Source: Myxococcales bacterium (GTDB lineage: Bacteria > Myxococcota > Polyangia > Fen-1088). Taken from it: a DNA stretch of 16,034 bases. This document shows positions 1-6,723 of this stretch, in pieces. Location of the stretch: contig PMJE01000312.1 of NCBI GenBank assembly GCA_003157315.1, positions 1 through 16,034 of the forward strand, given 5' to 3'. A program made the position numbers and the translations under genes. Within the stretch, counting starts at the first letter, position 1. The number at the start of each line of letters is the position of its first letter. The notes beneath the pieces are model-generated. The model worked only from the letters and a program-made list of their open reading frames with translations. It ran no database searches and was not told the origin of the DNA.

Positions 1-201
1 ATTGCCGCCGGTAACAGGCGATCCGCCGGTCACACTCCCACCCGCGCCCGTGACGCCACCCGAACCTGGCGCACCCGCGGTCGGGGCGGGCGCCCCCGCG
101 GTCGAGCTGCAGCCTTGCAGCAAGGTCATGCCGCCCACAAGGAGAAGAGCCACACACCCTCGCACAAGAGCTTCCATCGCTTCCCGGGTTCTGGTTCGCA
201 T
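1..201 (-). CDS. Lipoprotein, N-terminal part (cut by window edge)
   Basis: This is the first 67 codons of a minus-strand gene that continues beyond base 1. The N-terminus has basic residues (R2, R4, R6, R14), then a hydrophobic stretch, then a lipobox L28-Q29-G30-C31, so the product should be exported, lipidated at C31 and anchored in a membrane. After the cysteine comes a low-complexity linker of Gly, Ala, Pro, Thr and Ser with repeated TGG/TGA steps. Such linkers often tether a folded secreted domain in myxobacterial surface proteins, but the folded part lies outside the window, so the function cannot be given. The start at 201 is chosen because GGAGG lies 5 bases before it. An in-frame ATG at 177 has no such site and would leave a shorter n-region. 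The gene lies 151 bp downstream of the AgmX-type gene, on the same strand. Confidence 0.75.
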   Translation of the reverse strand, partial: MRTRTREAMEALVRGCVALLLVGGMTLLQGCSSTAGAPAPTAGAPGSGGVTGAGGSVTGGSPVTGGN

Positions 202-206
202 TTCAG

Positions 207-211
207 CCTCC
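207..211 (-). promoter_or_regulatory. Ribosome binding site of the edge lipoprotein
   Basis: GGAGG on the minus strand, 5 bases before the ATG at 201. It decides between the two in-frame ATG codons at 201 and 177. Confidence 0.7.
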
Positions 212-352
212 GTGATGTCGCGGAAAATCGCTACAGCACTAGGAGGGGCGCGCCAGCTCGGAATCGGGTTTGAAAATGTTATGTATCGTGTCCATCCCGC
301 TGGCCAGCGCGACCGCGGTCAGCAGGCGCCGCCCGTCTTCTCGATACGGGAT

Positions 353-2338
353 CTATCCCCCCTGCAGGATGAGCGGGAAGCTGGTTGCATACTCTTCCGA
401 GTTGGCCGGAAATCGCCAGTGTCGGATGGCGTCCTTGATGCAGGTGTCGATGATCAGAAAATCCGAAGGACCATGAACCTGCACGTGCCGCACGGTACCG
501 TTCTCACCGACCGACACTGTGATGTCCAGCCGGCCTGTGCGCAGCCGCCCATCGCGCCTCAGCGCTCGCTCGTAACAGGTCTTCAGGCCAGCTTGGTTCT
601 CCTTGCTCCGCACGACCGCACCGATCTGCTCCTGGGAAACCTCCTTGGCCGCAGCCCCTGGCGATCCGGAACGCGAGCCGCGCGACGGGCCAGGCATCTG
701 GACCGGCACCGGACGCTCGCTAAGACGGGATGATGGAGACGGTGCTTCGAAGGGATCTTCGCCAACCGCGGCCCTCTTTCGCGACTGGCTCGCGGAACGA
801 ATAGCGGCCGACCGCTTGGACGCGGCGCGTGCGGTGGTTCGTGCCTTGGGCGCGGCTTCCGGTCCAACCACAACCTCGTTCTGCGGTGGCGTCTCAGTCT
901 CATCCAAGGATGGGGCCTCCGGGACGCGCACCGTACCCGGCAAGACAGGCATGGCAGCTTTTCCGCTTTCGCCCCTCCACGAGAACAAAATGACCAAGAC
1001 CACAAGAACCACCACCACACTTGCCGCGCCGACATACTTGAGGTGTCGATGCCGCTGGGCCAAAGCCGCCAAGCCAGCCAGCTTGGACAAATCAGATTGG
1101 ACACGTGCCCCGTCGGGCAGCGGCGTCACATTGCCGAACAGGGAACCCGCTGGCGGGGCTGGGATTGCCGGAGGGATCATTGCGCCCACCGCTGCGCGCG
1201 TGGCCGACAGGCGAGCCGGCTGGGATAGGGCCGGCGGGGAGATCGACGGCCAAGTCGCCCCTGCATGCCCATCGCCCGTGGGAGCCGCCATGGACTGCAG
1301 TGGCTTGCTAGGCAGCGGCGTCTTCTGCGCCTGGTCGAATTCGTCGTCGCTTAGGGCCCCGACAGGCGCTGTCGGCCGTGCGCTGTCCGTGCCGAGCGCC
1401 GCAACGCCTTGAGTCCTGGATGGACGCCTTTCGGGCTTTGTCGTGGGCGCCTTGTCGAATTCCGTCTCCAAAGCTGGCGTAGCGGAGGGCGAAGGAGACC
1501 CCGGGGTTGAAGGCGTCAAGCCCGGCAGGGCTGGCCCTTTCTTCAGCGACAGCCCACCGGGCAGTGGCTGGGAGGCAGAAACCCGACGTTGCGCCAGCTC
1601 TGGGCCAGGGCCTCCAGCCGACAAAGGTTTGGCGCCCGGCCCAGGACCTGCCGACGGCGCCTTGGGGCCTGAGCCAGGAATGGGTGGCGGCGCCCGCTTG
1701 GGGCCAGAGCCAGGAATGGGTGGCGGCGCCCGCTTGAGGCCTGAGCCAGGAATCCCGGGTTGCGGCAGCTTCGGGCCAGAGCCAGAACCTCCAACCGGCG
1801 GAGGCTTTGGCCTCGACCCGGGGACCTGAAGCCGGGGAGCCGAATCGGGCAGCGAGGGCACAGGGCGACGCGCCGACGAACCGTCGCTCGGCACAGCCGG
1901 CATGGTGGATGATGCCCTGGCCGGCGATAACCTGAGTGCACTGATTTCCCGGGCAATAATGGCCACGTCCTCGGGTCGCTTCCAGCCGTCCATGCCCTCC
2001 TTCCAGACATGGACCGATTGTTCCGGCCTGAGCGACACGATGTACTTCGCCGCAGTTGTGCAGCTGAGCGGGCCTCGCTCTGCGCCGTCCACGGTCACGA
2101 ACCACTCATGCGGGCGCGTGGGGGGCAGGGACGGCTTTGCTGAAGGGCGTGCGGCCGGGCCAGAGCCGGCCGCAGGCTCCTGTCGCTTGGGGAACTCCTT
2201 TGAACTGGGGACCACCGCACCGGCCTGTACCGTGATGACGTTGCTGCAGGTCTTGCAGCGGATGCGAAGGATCCGCTGTCTGACCTTCTCATCCGCTATC
2301 GAGTAGCGGGTCTGGCAGCGATCGCAGACGAACTTCAT
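353..2338 (-). CDS. Zinc-ribbon/GYF_2 single-pass protein with AgmX/PglI-type C-terminal domain
   Basis: A 661-residue envelope protein. Residues 1-37 form an MJ0042-type zinc ribbon (C5-x2-C8, C28-x2-C31). Residues 78-125 match a GYF_2 domain (EWFV, RGPL, WKEGMDGWK). Residues about 160-270 are a Gly/Pro/Lys-rich linker with 12-residue tandem repeats. One membrane segment lies at about 434-454. Residues 566-661 match the AgmX/PglI C-terminal domain, a TonB-C-like fold, with LKTCYERAL (C588) and DTCIKDAIRHWRFP (C633) and the typical LQGG-like end. By family, the N-terminus is cytoplasmic and the C-terminus periplasmic. AgmX-class proteins are tied to gliding or envelope functions in Myxococcus, but this copy's role is unknown. 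The start at 2338 gives a protein beginning at the zinc ribbon; the open frame continues upstream to 2500 but only through intergenic repeat DNA. Only a weak AGG precedes the start. Its kinase neighbour upstream could be a partner (inference). Confidence 0.88.
   Translation of the reverse strand: MKFVCDRCQTRYSIADEKVRQRILRIRCKTCSNVITVQAGAVVPSSKEFPKRQEPAAGSGPAARPSAKPSLPPTRPHEWFVTVDGAERGPLSCTTAAKYIVSLRPEQSVHVWKEGMDGWKRPEDVAIIAREISALRLSPARASSTMPAVPSDGSSARRPVPSLPDSAPRLQVPGSRPKPPPVGGSGSGPKLPQPGIPGSGLKRAPPPIPGSGPKRAPPPIPGSGPKAPSAGPGPGAKPLSAGGPGPELAQRRVSASQPLPGGLSLKKGPALPGLTPSTPGSPSPSATPALETEFDKAPTTKPERRPSRTQGVAALGTDSARPTAPVGALSDDEFDQAQKTPLPSKPLQSMAAPTGDGHAGATWPSISPPALSQPARLSATRAAVGAMIPPAIPAPPAGSLFGNVTPLPDGARVQSDLSKLAGLAALAQRHRHLKYVGAASVVVVLVVLVILFSWRGESGKAAMPVLPGTVRVPEAPSLDETETPPQNEVVVGPEAAPKARTTARAASKRSAAIRSASQSRKRAAVGEDPFEAPSPSSRLSERPVPVQMPGPSRGSRSGSPGAAAKEVSQEQIGAVVRSKENQAGLKTCYERALRRDGRLRTGRLDITVSVGENGTVRHVQVHGPSDFLIIDTCIKDAIRHWRFPANSEEYATSFPLILQGG
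1635..1778 (-). repeat. 36-bp in-frame tandem repeat in the Pro-rich linker
   Basis: Two nearly identical 36-bp units (1671-1706 and 1707-1742) are flanked by degenerate copies (1635-1670 and 1743-1778). Each encodes 12 residues of the type GSGPKRAPPPIP in the linker of the AgmX-type protein. The unit length is a multiple of three, so copy changes would lengthen or shorten the linker without a frameshift. Confidence 0.8.
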
Positions 2339-2389
2339 GGCAGCCTGGGAGCCCCTCGGCCCATGAGGGTAGCACAGCCTGACTTGGAG

Positions 2390-2444
2390 TCTCTCAAGAT
2401 GGGAACCCTGAGAGGGTTCCCATCCCCTCCCGCGCTCTGGCTCC
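2390..2444. repeat. 55-bp intergenic repeat A, copy 1
   Basis: This 55-bp sequence recurs exactly at 2493-2547. It contains a perfect hairpin: stem GATGGGAACCCT (2398-2409), loop GAG, and the complementary arm at 2413-2424. No T-run follows on either strand, so a classical intrinsic terminator is not evident. It lies between the kinase gene and the AgmX-type gene. Confidence 0.9.
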
Positions 2445-2445
2445 A

Positions 2446-2463
2446 GGCCTGCATCAGCAGGCC
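2446..2463. repeat. Small hairpin between the repeat copies
   Basis: GGCCTGC and GCAGGCC form a 7-bp perfect stem around a 4-base loop (ATCA). It sits between repeat A copy 1 and repeat B copy 1, so the gap carries at least three different palindromes. Confidence 0.6.
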
Positions 2464-2465
2464 GT

Positions 2466-2495
2466 GGGCTAAGCCCGCCTTCGCCTACGCGATCT
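2466..2495. repeat. 30-bp intergenic repeat B, copy 1
   Basis: A 30-bp sequence beginning GGGCTAAGCCCGCC that is repeated exactly at 2551-2580. Its last three bases overlap the start of repeat A copy 2. It contains the short palindrome GGGCTAAGCCC. Confidence 0.85.
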
Positions 2496-2547
2496 CTCAA
2501 GATGGGAACCCTGAGAGGGTTCCCATCCCCTCCCGCGCTCTGGCTCC
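2493..2547. repeat. 55-bp intergenic repeat A, copy 2
   Basis: An exact second copy of the 2390-2444 sequence, offset by 103 bp, with the same 12-bp-stem, 3-base-loop hairpin (2501-2512 with 2516-2527). The lack of any mismatch suggests recent duplication or homogenisation. Confidence 0.9.
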
Positions 2548-2550
2548 GGC

Positions 2551-2580
2551 GGGCTAAGCCCGCCTTCGCCTACGCGATCT
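2551..2580. repeat. 30-bp intergenic repeat B, copy 2
   Basis: An exact second copy of the 2466-2495 sequence, ending 15 bp before the kinase stop codon. With the preceding GGC it forms a stronger hairpin: GGCGGGCT and AGCCCGCC, 8-bp arms around one base. Confidence 0.85.
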
Positions 2581-2595
2581 TACCAGCTAGTAGGC

Positions 2596-4110
2596 TCAGC
2601 GAAGCAGCCACACCAGTCCAGCAGCGGCAGCAGCGAGAAACACAACGACGAACACTATCGCCCCAAGCGGCGGCGACTTGGGCACTTTGACCTCTGTGGT
2701 GACCGCTCGCTTGGCACGGGCGACGCGCTCCATAAGAGGCGTCTGCCGCGGAGGTGACGCTTGTTGGACCGTCGGGGGAGCCGCAACTGCGGAGCGCAAG
2801 TCGTCGGGCAAGATGGGAGTCTGCACCACACCAGATCCAGCCATATCCCCGGTGTCGGTGGCGACCGGCGCAGCGCTGTCCCGTCCGGGAGACTCCTTGG
2901 GCACTGGCAAATGGTCGTCAGAGTCTGCTGGCTCGCGAGCGTCGACCTCCAGGACTGACCCAGCGGCGCGCAAGGCCCTGGCCAGTGCCGCGCCCGGGCC
3001 GTCAGCCGCTGCCTGATCGAAGTCGAGAGCATCAGCATCTCCGCGGCCGCCATCCTCATCTCCTTCGGCAAAGAGACGCGCCTGCTGGAGAGCGTCCTCG
3101 GTAATCTGCGCCTCGGCCTCAGGCGAGTAGAGTTCACGCAGATAGCGCGCCAACTGATGGTGACTGCGCATCCGGGCACCCGAATCCTGCAAGAAGTACT
3201 GCAAGGCATCAGCAAATTCATGGGCCGACTGGTAGCGGTCCTCCGGCTTCTTCTCCAGGGCACGCATCACGATCATCTCGAGGTCGGCGGGGTAGTCGTG
3301 CCGCACGAAGGTGGGCGGTGGGGGCTTCTCCTCGACGATGCGACGAACGGCGTTTTCCTTCGAGCCACGCCACAGCCGACGACCCACGGTGATTTCGTAC
3401 AGGATGGTGCCCAGACTGAAAATGTCAGAGCGCCCATCTAGCGCAGCCCCCTGCGCCTGTTCGGGAGACATGTAGGATGCCTTGCCCGGACGAAGGCCCG
3501 CCTCGTCCTTGATTGCCGTCCCCTGTCGCGCGATCCCGAAATCGATGAGCTTGACCTGGCCCGAGGTGCCGATGATGACGTTGGTGGGCGAAACGTCGCG
3601 ATGCACGACGTGCATAGGCTGTCCACTCTGGTCCAGCGCCTCGTTCATGTAGGCCAGCGCCCCTGCCACCTCGGCCACGATATGCGCCCCAATGTCCAGA
3701 TAGAGGAGCTGCGAAACCTCGATGGCACGACGAGCGAACTCCGTCAAGGTCTTGCCGCGGATGTACTCCATGGCAATGAAGTACGTTCCCTCTTCGCTGG
3801 CGGAGTCATATATGTCGACGATGTTGGGATGGTTCAGCATCGCGGCGATGCGCGCCTCGCCCAGAAACATGTCCACCACGGCCTGATGTTCCGCCCAACG
3901 TGGCTGCAGGATCTTGAGCACCAATTCCTTGCGGAATGCGCCCGCGGCCTCGTGAGAGGCAAGGAAGATCTCCGCCATTCCGCCCGTCGCCAGATGCTCG
4001 TCCAAGGTATAGCGACCGAGCTGGGTACCTTTGAGGTTCTTCGCGCTTGCCATGCGGACTGCCGCCATTTGCCCGTGCAAGCTATCATCTCGACGGGCAA
4101 AATTCACCAC
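2596..4110 (-). CDS. Ser/Thr protein kinase (Pkn family) with C-terminal membrane anchor
   Basis: A Hanks-type kinase of up to 504 residues that should phosphorylate Ser/Thr on partner proteins. The kinase domain spans about residues 33-305. It has glycine loop ATGGMAEIF (41-49), Lys66 in LVLK, Glu85 in the C-helix, HRD with Asp172, Asn177, DFG with Asp190, SPE (215-217) in place of APE, Asp229 in SDIFSLG and Arg292. All catalytic residues are present, so it should be active. Residues about 330-480 are an acidic, Pro-containing linker. Residues about 483-503 are one hydrophobic helix ending the protein with a single Arg, so it is tail-anchored with no outside sensor domain. The start is uncertain: GTG codons at 4110 and 4107 follow GAGAGG by 3 and 6 bases, while ATG codons at 4068 and 4053 lack such a site. 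The AgmX-type gene lies downstream past the repeat-filled gap. Confidence 0.92.
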   Translation of the reverse strand: MVNFARRDDSLHGQMAAVRMASAKNLKGTQLGRYTLDEHLATGGMAEIFLASHEAAGAFRKELVLKILQPRWAEHQAVVDMFLGEARIAAMLNHPNIVDIYDSASEEGTYFIAMEYIRGKTLTEFARRAIEVSQLLYLDIGAHIVAEVAGALAYMNEALDQSGQPMHVVHRDVSPTNVIIGTSGQVKLIDFGIARQGTAIKDEAGLRPGKASYMSPEQAQGAALDGRSDIFSLGTILYEITVGRRLWRGSKENAVRRIVEEKPPPPTFVRHDYPADLEMIVMRALEKKPEDRYQSAHEFADALQYFLQDSGARMRSHHQLARYLRELYSPEAEAQITEDALQQARLFAEGDEDGGRGDADALDFDQAAADGPGAALARALRAAGSVLEVDAREPADSDDHLPVPKESPGRDSAAPVATDTGDMAGSGVVQTPILPDDLRSAVAAPPTVQQASPPRQTPLMERVARAKRAVTTEVKVPKSPPLGAIVFVVVFLAAAAAGLVWLLR

Positions 4111-4113
4111 CCA

Positions 4114-4119
4114 CCTCTC
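4114..4119 (-). promoter_or_regulatory. Candidate ribosome binding site of the kinase gene
   Basis: GAGAGG on the minus strand, 6 bases before GTG at 4107 and 3 bases before GTG at 4110. It favours a GTG start over the internal ATG codons, with the 4107 codon at the better spacing. Confidence 0.45.
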
Positions 4120-4129
4120 GTGAACAATT

Positions 4130-4278
4130 TAACTGGTTCACATAGAGGCCACAGAGATGGGATGAGAAGGCCGCCACAGAGCCGGATCGGAAAGAAGAAG
4201 GGGTTGGGCTTTTACCCGGTCCGAACCCCTTCTTCTCTTCCGACCTCCGTGTCCTCCGTGCACTTTGTGTGGAATAGC
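4130..4278. repeat. Palindromic intergenic element with CACAGAG/CTCCGTG ends
   Basis: A non-coding stretch between the small lipoprotein and the kinase. The left part carries CACATAGAGG and two CCACAGAG words. The right part carries CTCCGTGTCCTCCGTG and CTTTGTGTGG, roughly their inverse complement, so the whole reads as an imperfect inverted repeat around a central hairpin (4188-4242). Intergenic elements with CACAGAG/CTCTGTG ends recur in many bacterial genomes (recollection, not searched). Whether this one is a miniature mobile element cannot be told from a single copy. Confidence 0.45.
4188..4242. terminator. Long hairpin, possible terminator of the small lipoprotein gene
   Basis: The arms at 4188-4205 and 4224-4242 pair, with a perfect 12-bp core GAAGAAGGGGTT/AACCCCTTCTTC and an outer CGGAA/TTCCG with a one-base bulge, around an 18-base loop. 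It lies 40 bp past the stop codon of the lipoprotein gene ending at 4282. On the minus strand the 3' arm runs CTTCTTCTTTCC, which is pyrimidine-rich but not a clean T-run, so terminator function is only possible. Confidence 0.4.
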
Positions 4279-4281
4279 TTG

Positions 4282-4749
4282 CTAGCCTCCCCCGTCTGGG
4301 CTGCCGGCATCGACCTCCGGATCGAACCCGATGCTGACCTTGGCTCGGCCGTTCTGGTAGAGGGTCAGCGACACACTGGTGGAGTGCGTAAGGCTCACCG
4401 TGACAGAGACCTCATCGCTGATCCACGAGGGCACGGTGCTCTTCGTCACCTTGTCACAGGTTTGCGAATAGGCCGCGGCCTGGAACACGACCGCGCCGAT
4501 GGGCAAGCCCGAGAATGATTCGCTCACGCTCTGGCCCTCGGTGACGTCGAGATCGCGCTCGACCTGCCGGCTGGTGCCGGTCGCGGTGATGTGCAAGCAG
4601 GCGACATCCGCGGGCACGTCCTCGATGTGGAGCGAGACCTGTTCCACCGGCTGTGCCCCGCCAGAATTGCCGTCGCACCCCAGCAGGTAGAAGAGTGACA
4701 GCGTAAGCAAGGGAACGATTGAGCGAACGAGTCGAGAGATTGGATTCAT
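4282..4749 (-). CDS. Small lipoprotein, unknown function
   Basis: A 155-residue lipoprotein. The signal peptide runs from MNPISRLVRS through a hydrophobic core to a lipobox L22-L23-G24-C25. The mature part is rich in alternating beta-strand pattern (VSLHIEDVP, CLHITATGTS, SVTVSLTHSTSVSLTLYQNG), which suggests an Ig-like or beta-sandwich fold. It has two further cysteines, C51 and C98, that could pair. It ends in a short Asp/Gly tail (SPDGGG). I associate this pattern with small lipoproteins of myxobacteria but cannot name a family or function. The start at 4749 is well supported by AAGGAGG 7 bases upstream; the frame is open further upstream to 4977 but overlaps glyA. It is divergent from glyA, with 142 bp between the two start codons. 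Confidence 0.85.
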   Translation of the reverse strand: MNPISRLVRSIVPLLTLSLFYLLGCDGNSGGAQPVEQVSLHIEDVPADVACLHITATGTSRQVERDLDVTEGQSVSESFSGLPIGAVVFQAAAYSQTCDKVTKSTVPSWISDEVSVTVSLTHSTSVSLTLYQNGRAKVSIGFDPEVDAGSPDGGG

Positions 4750-4756
4750 GTTCGAG

Positions 4757-4763
4757 CCTCCTT
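4757..4763 (-). promoter_or_regulatory. Ribosome binding site of the small lipoprotein
   Basis: AAGGAGG on the minus strand, 7 bases before the ATG at 4749. It is near-consensus and fixes this start over longer in-frame options. Confidence 0.8.
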
Positions 4764-4854
4764 GAAAGACGTTGACGGACGCCAGTGTTGTCGGCAGGCC
4801 GGCCGCCAAGTTGCTTGCCGATCGACGAAAAGCAATGCCGGCACGTTCCTTGCG

Positions 4855-4883
4855 TTGACTCACGCCCCCCGGCGGAATAGCTT
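4855..4883 (+). promoter_or_regulatory. Candidate sigma70-type promoter for glyA
   Basis: TTGACT (4855-4860), a 17-base spacer and TAGCTT (4878-4883). The -35 matches the consensus at 5 of 6 positions and the -10 at 3 of 6. Transcription would begin within a few bases of the glyA ATG at 4892, implying a very short or absent leader. This agrees with the lack of a clear ribosome binding site just before that ATG. Prediction from pattern only. Confidence 0.3.
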
Positions 4884-4891
4884 GCGGTGCC

Positions 4892-6151
4892 ATGAAGTTC
4901 GTCGATGAACCGCTGTCCGTGACCGACCCCAAGGTCCTGGAGCTTATACGTGCCGAGGAGCGCCGCCAGGCCGACAAGATCCGGCTGATTCCGTCGGAAA
5001 ACTACGTCTCGCGCGCTGTGCTCGAGGCCACTGGCTCCGTCTTCACCAACAAATACAGTGAAGGCTACGCCGGCAAGCGTTACTACGAAGGTCAGCAATT
5101 CGTTGACCCGCTGGAGACGCTGGCCCAGGAGCGCGCCTGCTCGCTCTTTGGCGCGGAGCACGCCAACGTACAGCCGTACTCTGGCTCGCCGGCCAATCTG
5201 GCCGTGTACTTCGCTTTCCTCAAGCCTGGCGACAAGGTCATGGGCTTGGCCTTGCCCATGGGAGGGCACCTGACCCACGGCTGGAACGTGTCCATCACCG
5301 GCCGCTACTTCCAGTCTGTCCAATATGGCGTGCGCAAGGACACCGGCCGCATCGACCTCGACGAGGTGCGGGACCTGGCTCGCCGCGAACGGCCCCAGTT
5401 GTTGTGGGCCGGCGGCACCGCCTACTCTCGGCTTTGGGACTTTGCCGCCATGGCCGAGATTGCGCGTGAGGTAGGCGCCCGCTTCGCGGTGGACATGGCA
5501 CATATCGCTGGCCTGGTCGCGGGCGGCGCCCATCCTTCGCCGGTTCCCCACGCCGACGTGATCACCACCACGACCCACAAGACCCTGCGCGGTCCGCGCG
5601 GCGGCATGATTCTGTGCCGATCAGCCCATGCGGCGGCGCTGGACAAGGCCGTGTTTCCCGGCCTGCAGGGCGGACCGCATGATCACACGACCGCCGGGAT
5701 CGCGGTCGCCTTGCATGAAGCCTCACAGCCAGCCTTCCGCGAGTACGCGCAGAACGTAGTCAAGAATGCTGCGGCGCTGGCCGCCGAATTGATGGCGCGT
5801 GGCTACCACGTGGTTTCGGGCGGCACCGACAACCATCTCATCCTGGTCGACCTGACCAGCAAGAACATCACAGGAAAAATCGCGGCCAAGGCTCTCGACA
5901 AGGCGGGCATCGAACTCAACTACAACTCGGTGCCCTACGACACGCGCAAGCCGTTCGATCCGTCCGGTATCCGACTCGGCTCACCCTCGGTCACCAGCCG
6001 CGGCATGGAACCCAACGAGATGAAACAGATCGCGACCTGGATGGATCGCGTGATGTCCGACCCGAGCGACGAGAACGCAGCCCGCGTCGCGGCCGAGGTA
6101 CGCGAGCTAACCAACCGCTTCCCAGCCCCTGGGATCTCGGTGAAGGGATGA
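4892..6151 (+). CDS. glyA: Serine hydroxymethyltransferase
   Basis: A 419-residue PLP enzyme that converts serine and tetrahydrofolate to glycine and 5,10-methylene-tetrahydrofolate in the cytoplasm, the main source of one-carbon units. The family signature is clear: PSENY (34-38), NKYSEGYAGKRYYEG (53-67, with Glu57, Tyr64 and Tyr65), His126 in GGHLTHG, which should stack on PLP, DMAHIAGL with Asp201 and His204, and TTTTHKTLRGPRGG with the PLP lysine at 230. Length and residue numbering lie within one or two positions of the E. coli enzyme, so the start at 4892 is sound and the protein is complete. No strong ribosome binding site precedes it. The stop overlaps the next start in ATGA (6148-6151), implying coupled translation with an exported protein, which is unusual company for glyA. 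Confidence 0.98.
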   Translation: MKFVDEPLSVTDPKVLELIRAEERRQADKIRLIPSENYVSRAVLEATGSVFTNKYSEGYAGKRYYEGQQFVDPLETLAQERACSLFGAEHANVQPYSGSPANLAVYFAFLKPGDKVMGLALPMGGHLTHGWNVSITGRYFQSVQYGVRKDTGRIDLDEVRDLARRERPQLLWAGGTAYSRLWDFAAMAEIAREVGARFAVDMAHIAGLVAGGAHPSPVPHADVITTTTHKTLRGPRGGMILCRSAHAAALDKAVFPGLQGGPHDHTTAGIAVALHEASQPAFREYAQNVVKNAAALAAELMARGYHVVSGGTDNHLILVDLTSKNITGKIAAKALDKAGIELNYNSVPYDTRKPFDPSGIRLGSPSVTSRGMEPNEMKQIATWMDRVMSDPSDENAARVAAEVRELTNRFPAPGISVKG

Positions 6152-6711
6152 CAGCCATGGCATCAGGTCGCCCGGTTCGCTCCTCTATCCTCTTGGCTAT
6201 TGCCCTGCTCGCCGCCGCCGTCTGGGCGCCCGCCGCGCGCGCCGAGGTCTTCGAGTTGCTCGACAAGACCAAGATGAGCGGCAAGCTCGTCCACTACTAT
6301 GACGGCGTCTTCAGCGTGGAAACCCAAGGGCAGACCGTCAAGGTCCCCAAGGAAAAGATCAAGAGCATCTCCTTCCAGCTTCCCCCCGCGCGGGCGGAAT
6401 TCTCCACGCCCGAAAAAACCTTTGAGCGGTGGCGCAAGGCCCTGGTCGAGGGCAACATGGAGAAAGTGATCGACTGCTACGGCCTGATGTACCAGGGCAT
6501 GCTGGCCACGCAAATGGGCCAGGCGACTGAGGGCCTGAAGAAGATGCAAAAGGAAGTCGAGGGCACCAAGTTCAGCATCAAGAGCTCTGCGGTGAAGGGA
6601 GATACCGCCACTCTGAAGATTGCACGCCAGAAAGGCGACGAGTCGGATACCGGCGACGTGGTCTTCGTGCGCGAGAACGGCGAGTGGAAGATGCTGCCGC
6701 CGCAGCCGTGA
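6148..6711 (+). CDS. Exported protein with beta-rich N-domain and NTF2-like region
   Basis: A 187-residue protein of unknown function. A Sec signal peptide (hydrophobic about 12-27) ends at ARA, with likely cleavage after A32. The mature N-terminus (33-80) is a short beta-rich module (MSGKLVHYYDGVFSVETQG, then VKVPKEKIKSISF), of the kind seen in small barrels that sense or bind at the envelope. Residues about 87-185 begin TPEKTFERWRKALVEGNMEKVIDCY and end in VVFVRENGEWKMLP, the pattern of NTF2-like/DUF4878-type domains, which often bind small ligands or partner proteins. This is pattern recognition only, with no search. The start is ATG 6148, overlapping the glyA stop; an in-frame ATG at 6157 is an alternative and keeps the signal peptide. 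The giant repeat gene follows after 12 bp, so the pair are probably made together and may act together in the periplasm. Confidence 0.88.
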   Translation: MTAMASGRPVRSSILLAIALLAAAVWAPAARAEVFELLDKTKMSGKLVHYYDGVFSVETQGQTVKVPKEKIKSISFQLPPARAEFSTPEKTFERWRKALVEGNMEKVIDCYGLMYQGMLATQMGQATEGLKKMQKEVEGTKFSIKSSAVKGDTATLKIARQKGDESDTGDVVFVRENGEWKMLPPQP

Positions 6712-6723
6712 GCCGCCCGCCGC

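Noticed and set aside
298..309. Perfect 12-bp palindrome CGCTGGCCAGCG as an operator
   Set aside because: It lies about 100 bp before the edge lipoprotein start with no promoter visible beside it; a palindrome of this length in GC-rich DNA can be chance.
2..733. Plus-strand open frame at the left edge
   Set aside because: It is the antisense shadow of the edge lipoprotein and the AgmX-type domain; Pro/Arg-rich translation with no signal or motif.
2339..2500. Longer N-terminus of the AgmX-type protein
   Set aside because: The extra 54 residues would be translated from intergenic repeat DNA and would put a tail before the zinc ribbon that normally begins such proteins.
2390..2580. Possible CRISPR array
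   Set aside because: Only two copies of each repeat, no regular spacers, and the repeats are 55 and 30 bp with internal hairpins.
3601..4518. Long plus-strand open frame opposite the kinase
   Set aside because: It overlaps the clear kinase and lipoprotein genes, crosses the intergenic palindrome, and its protein shows no recognisable motif.
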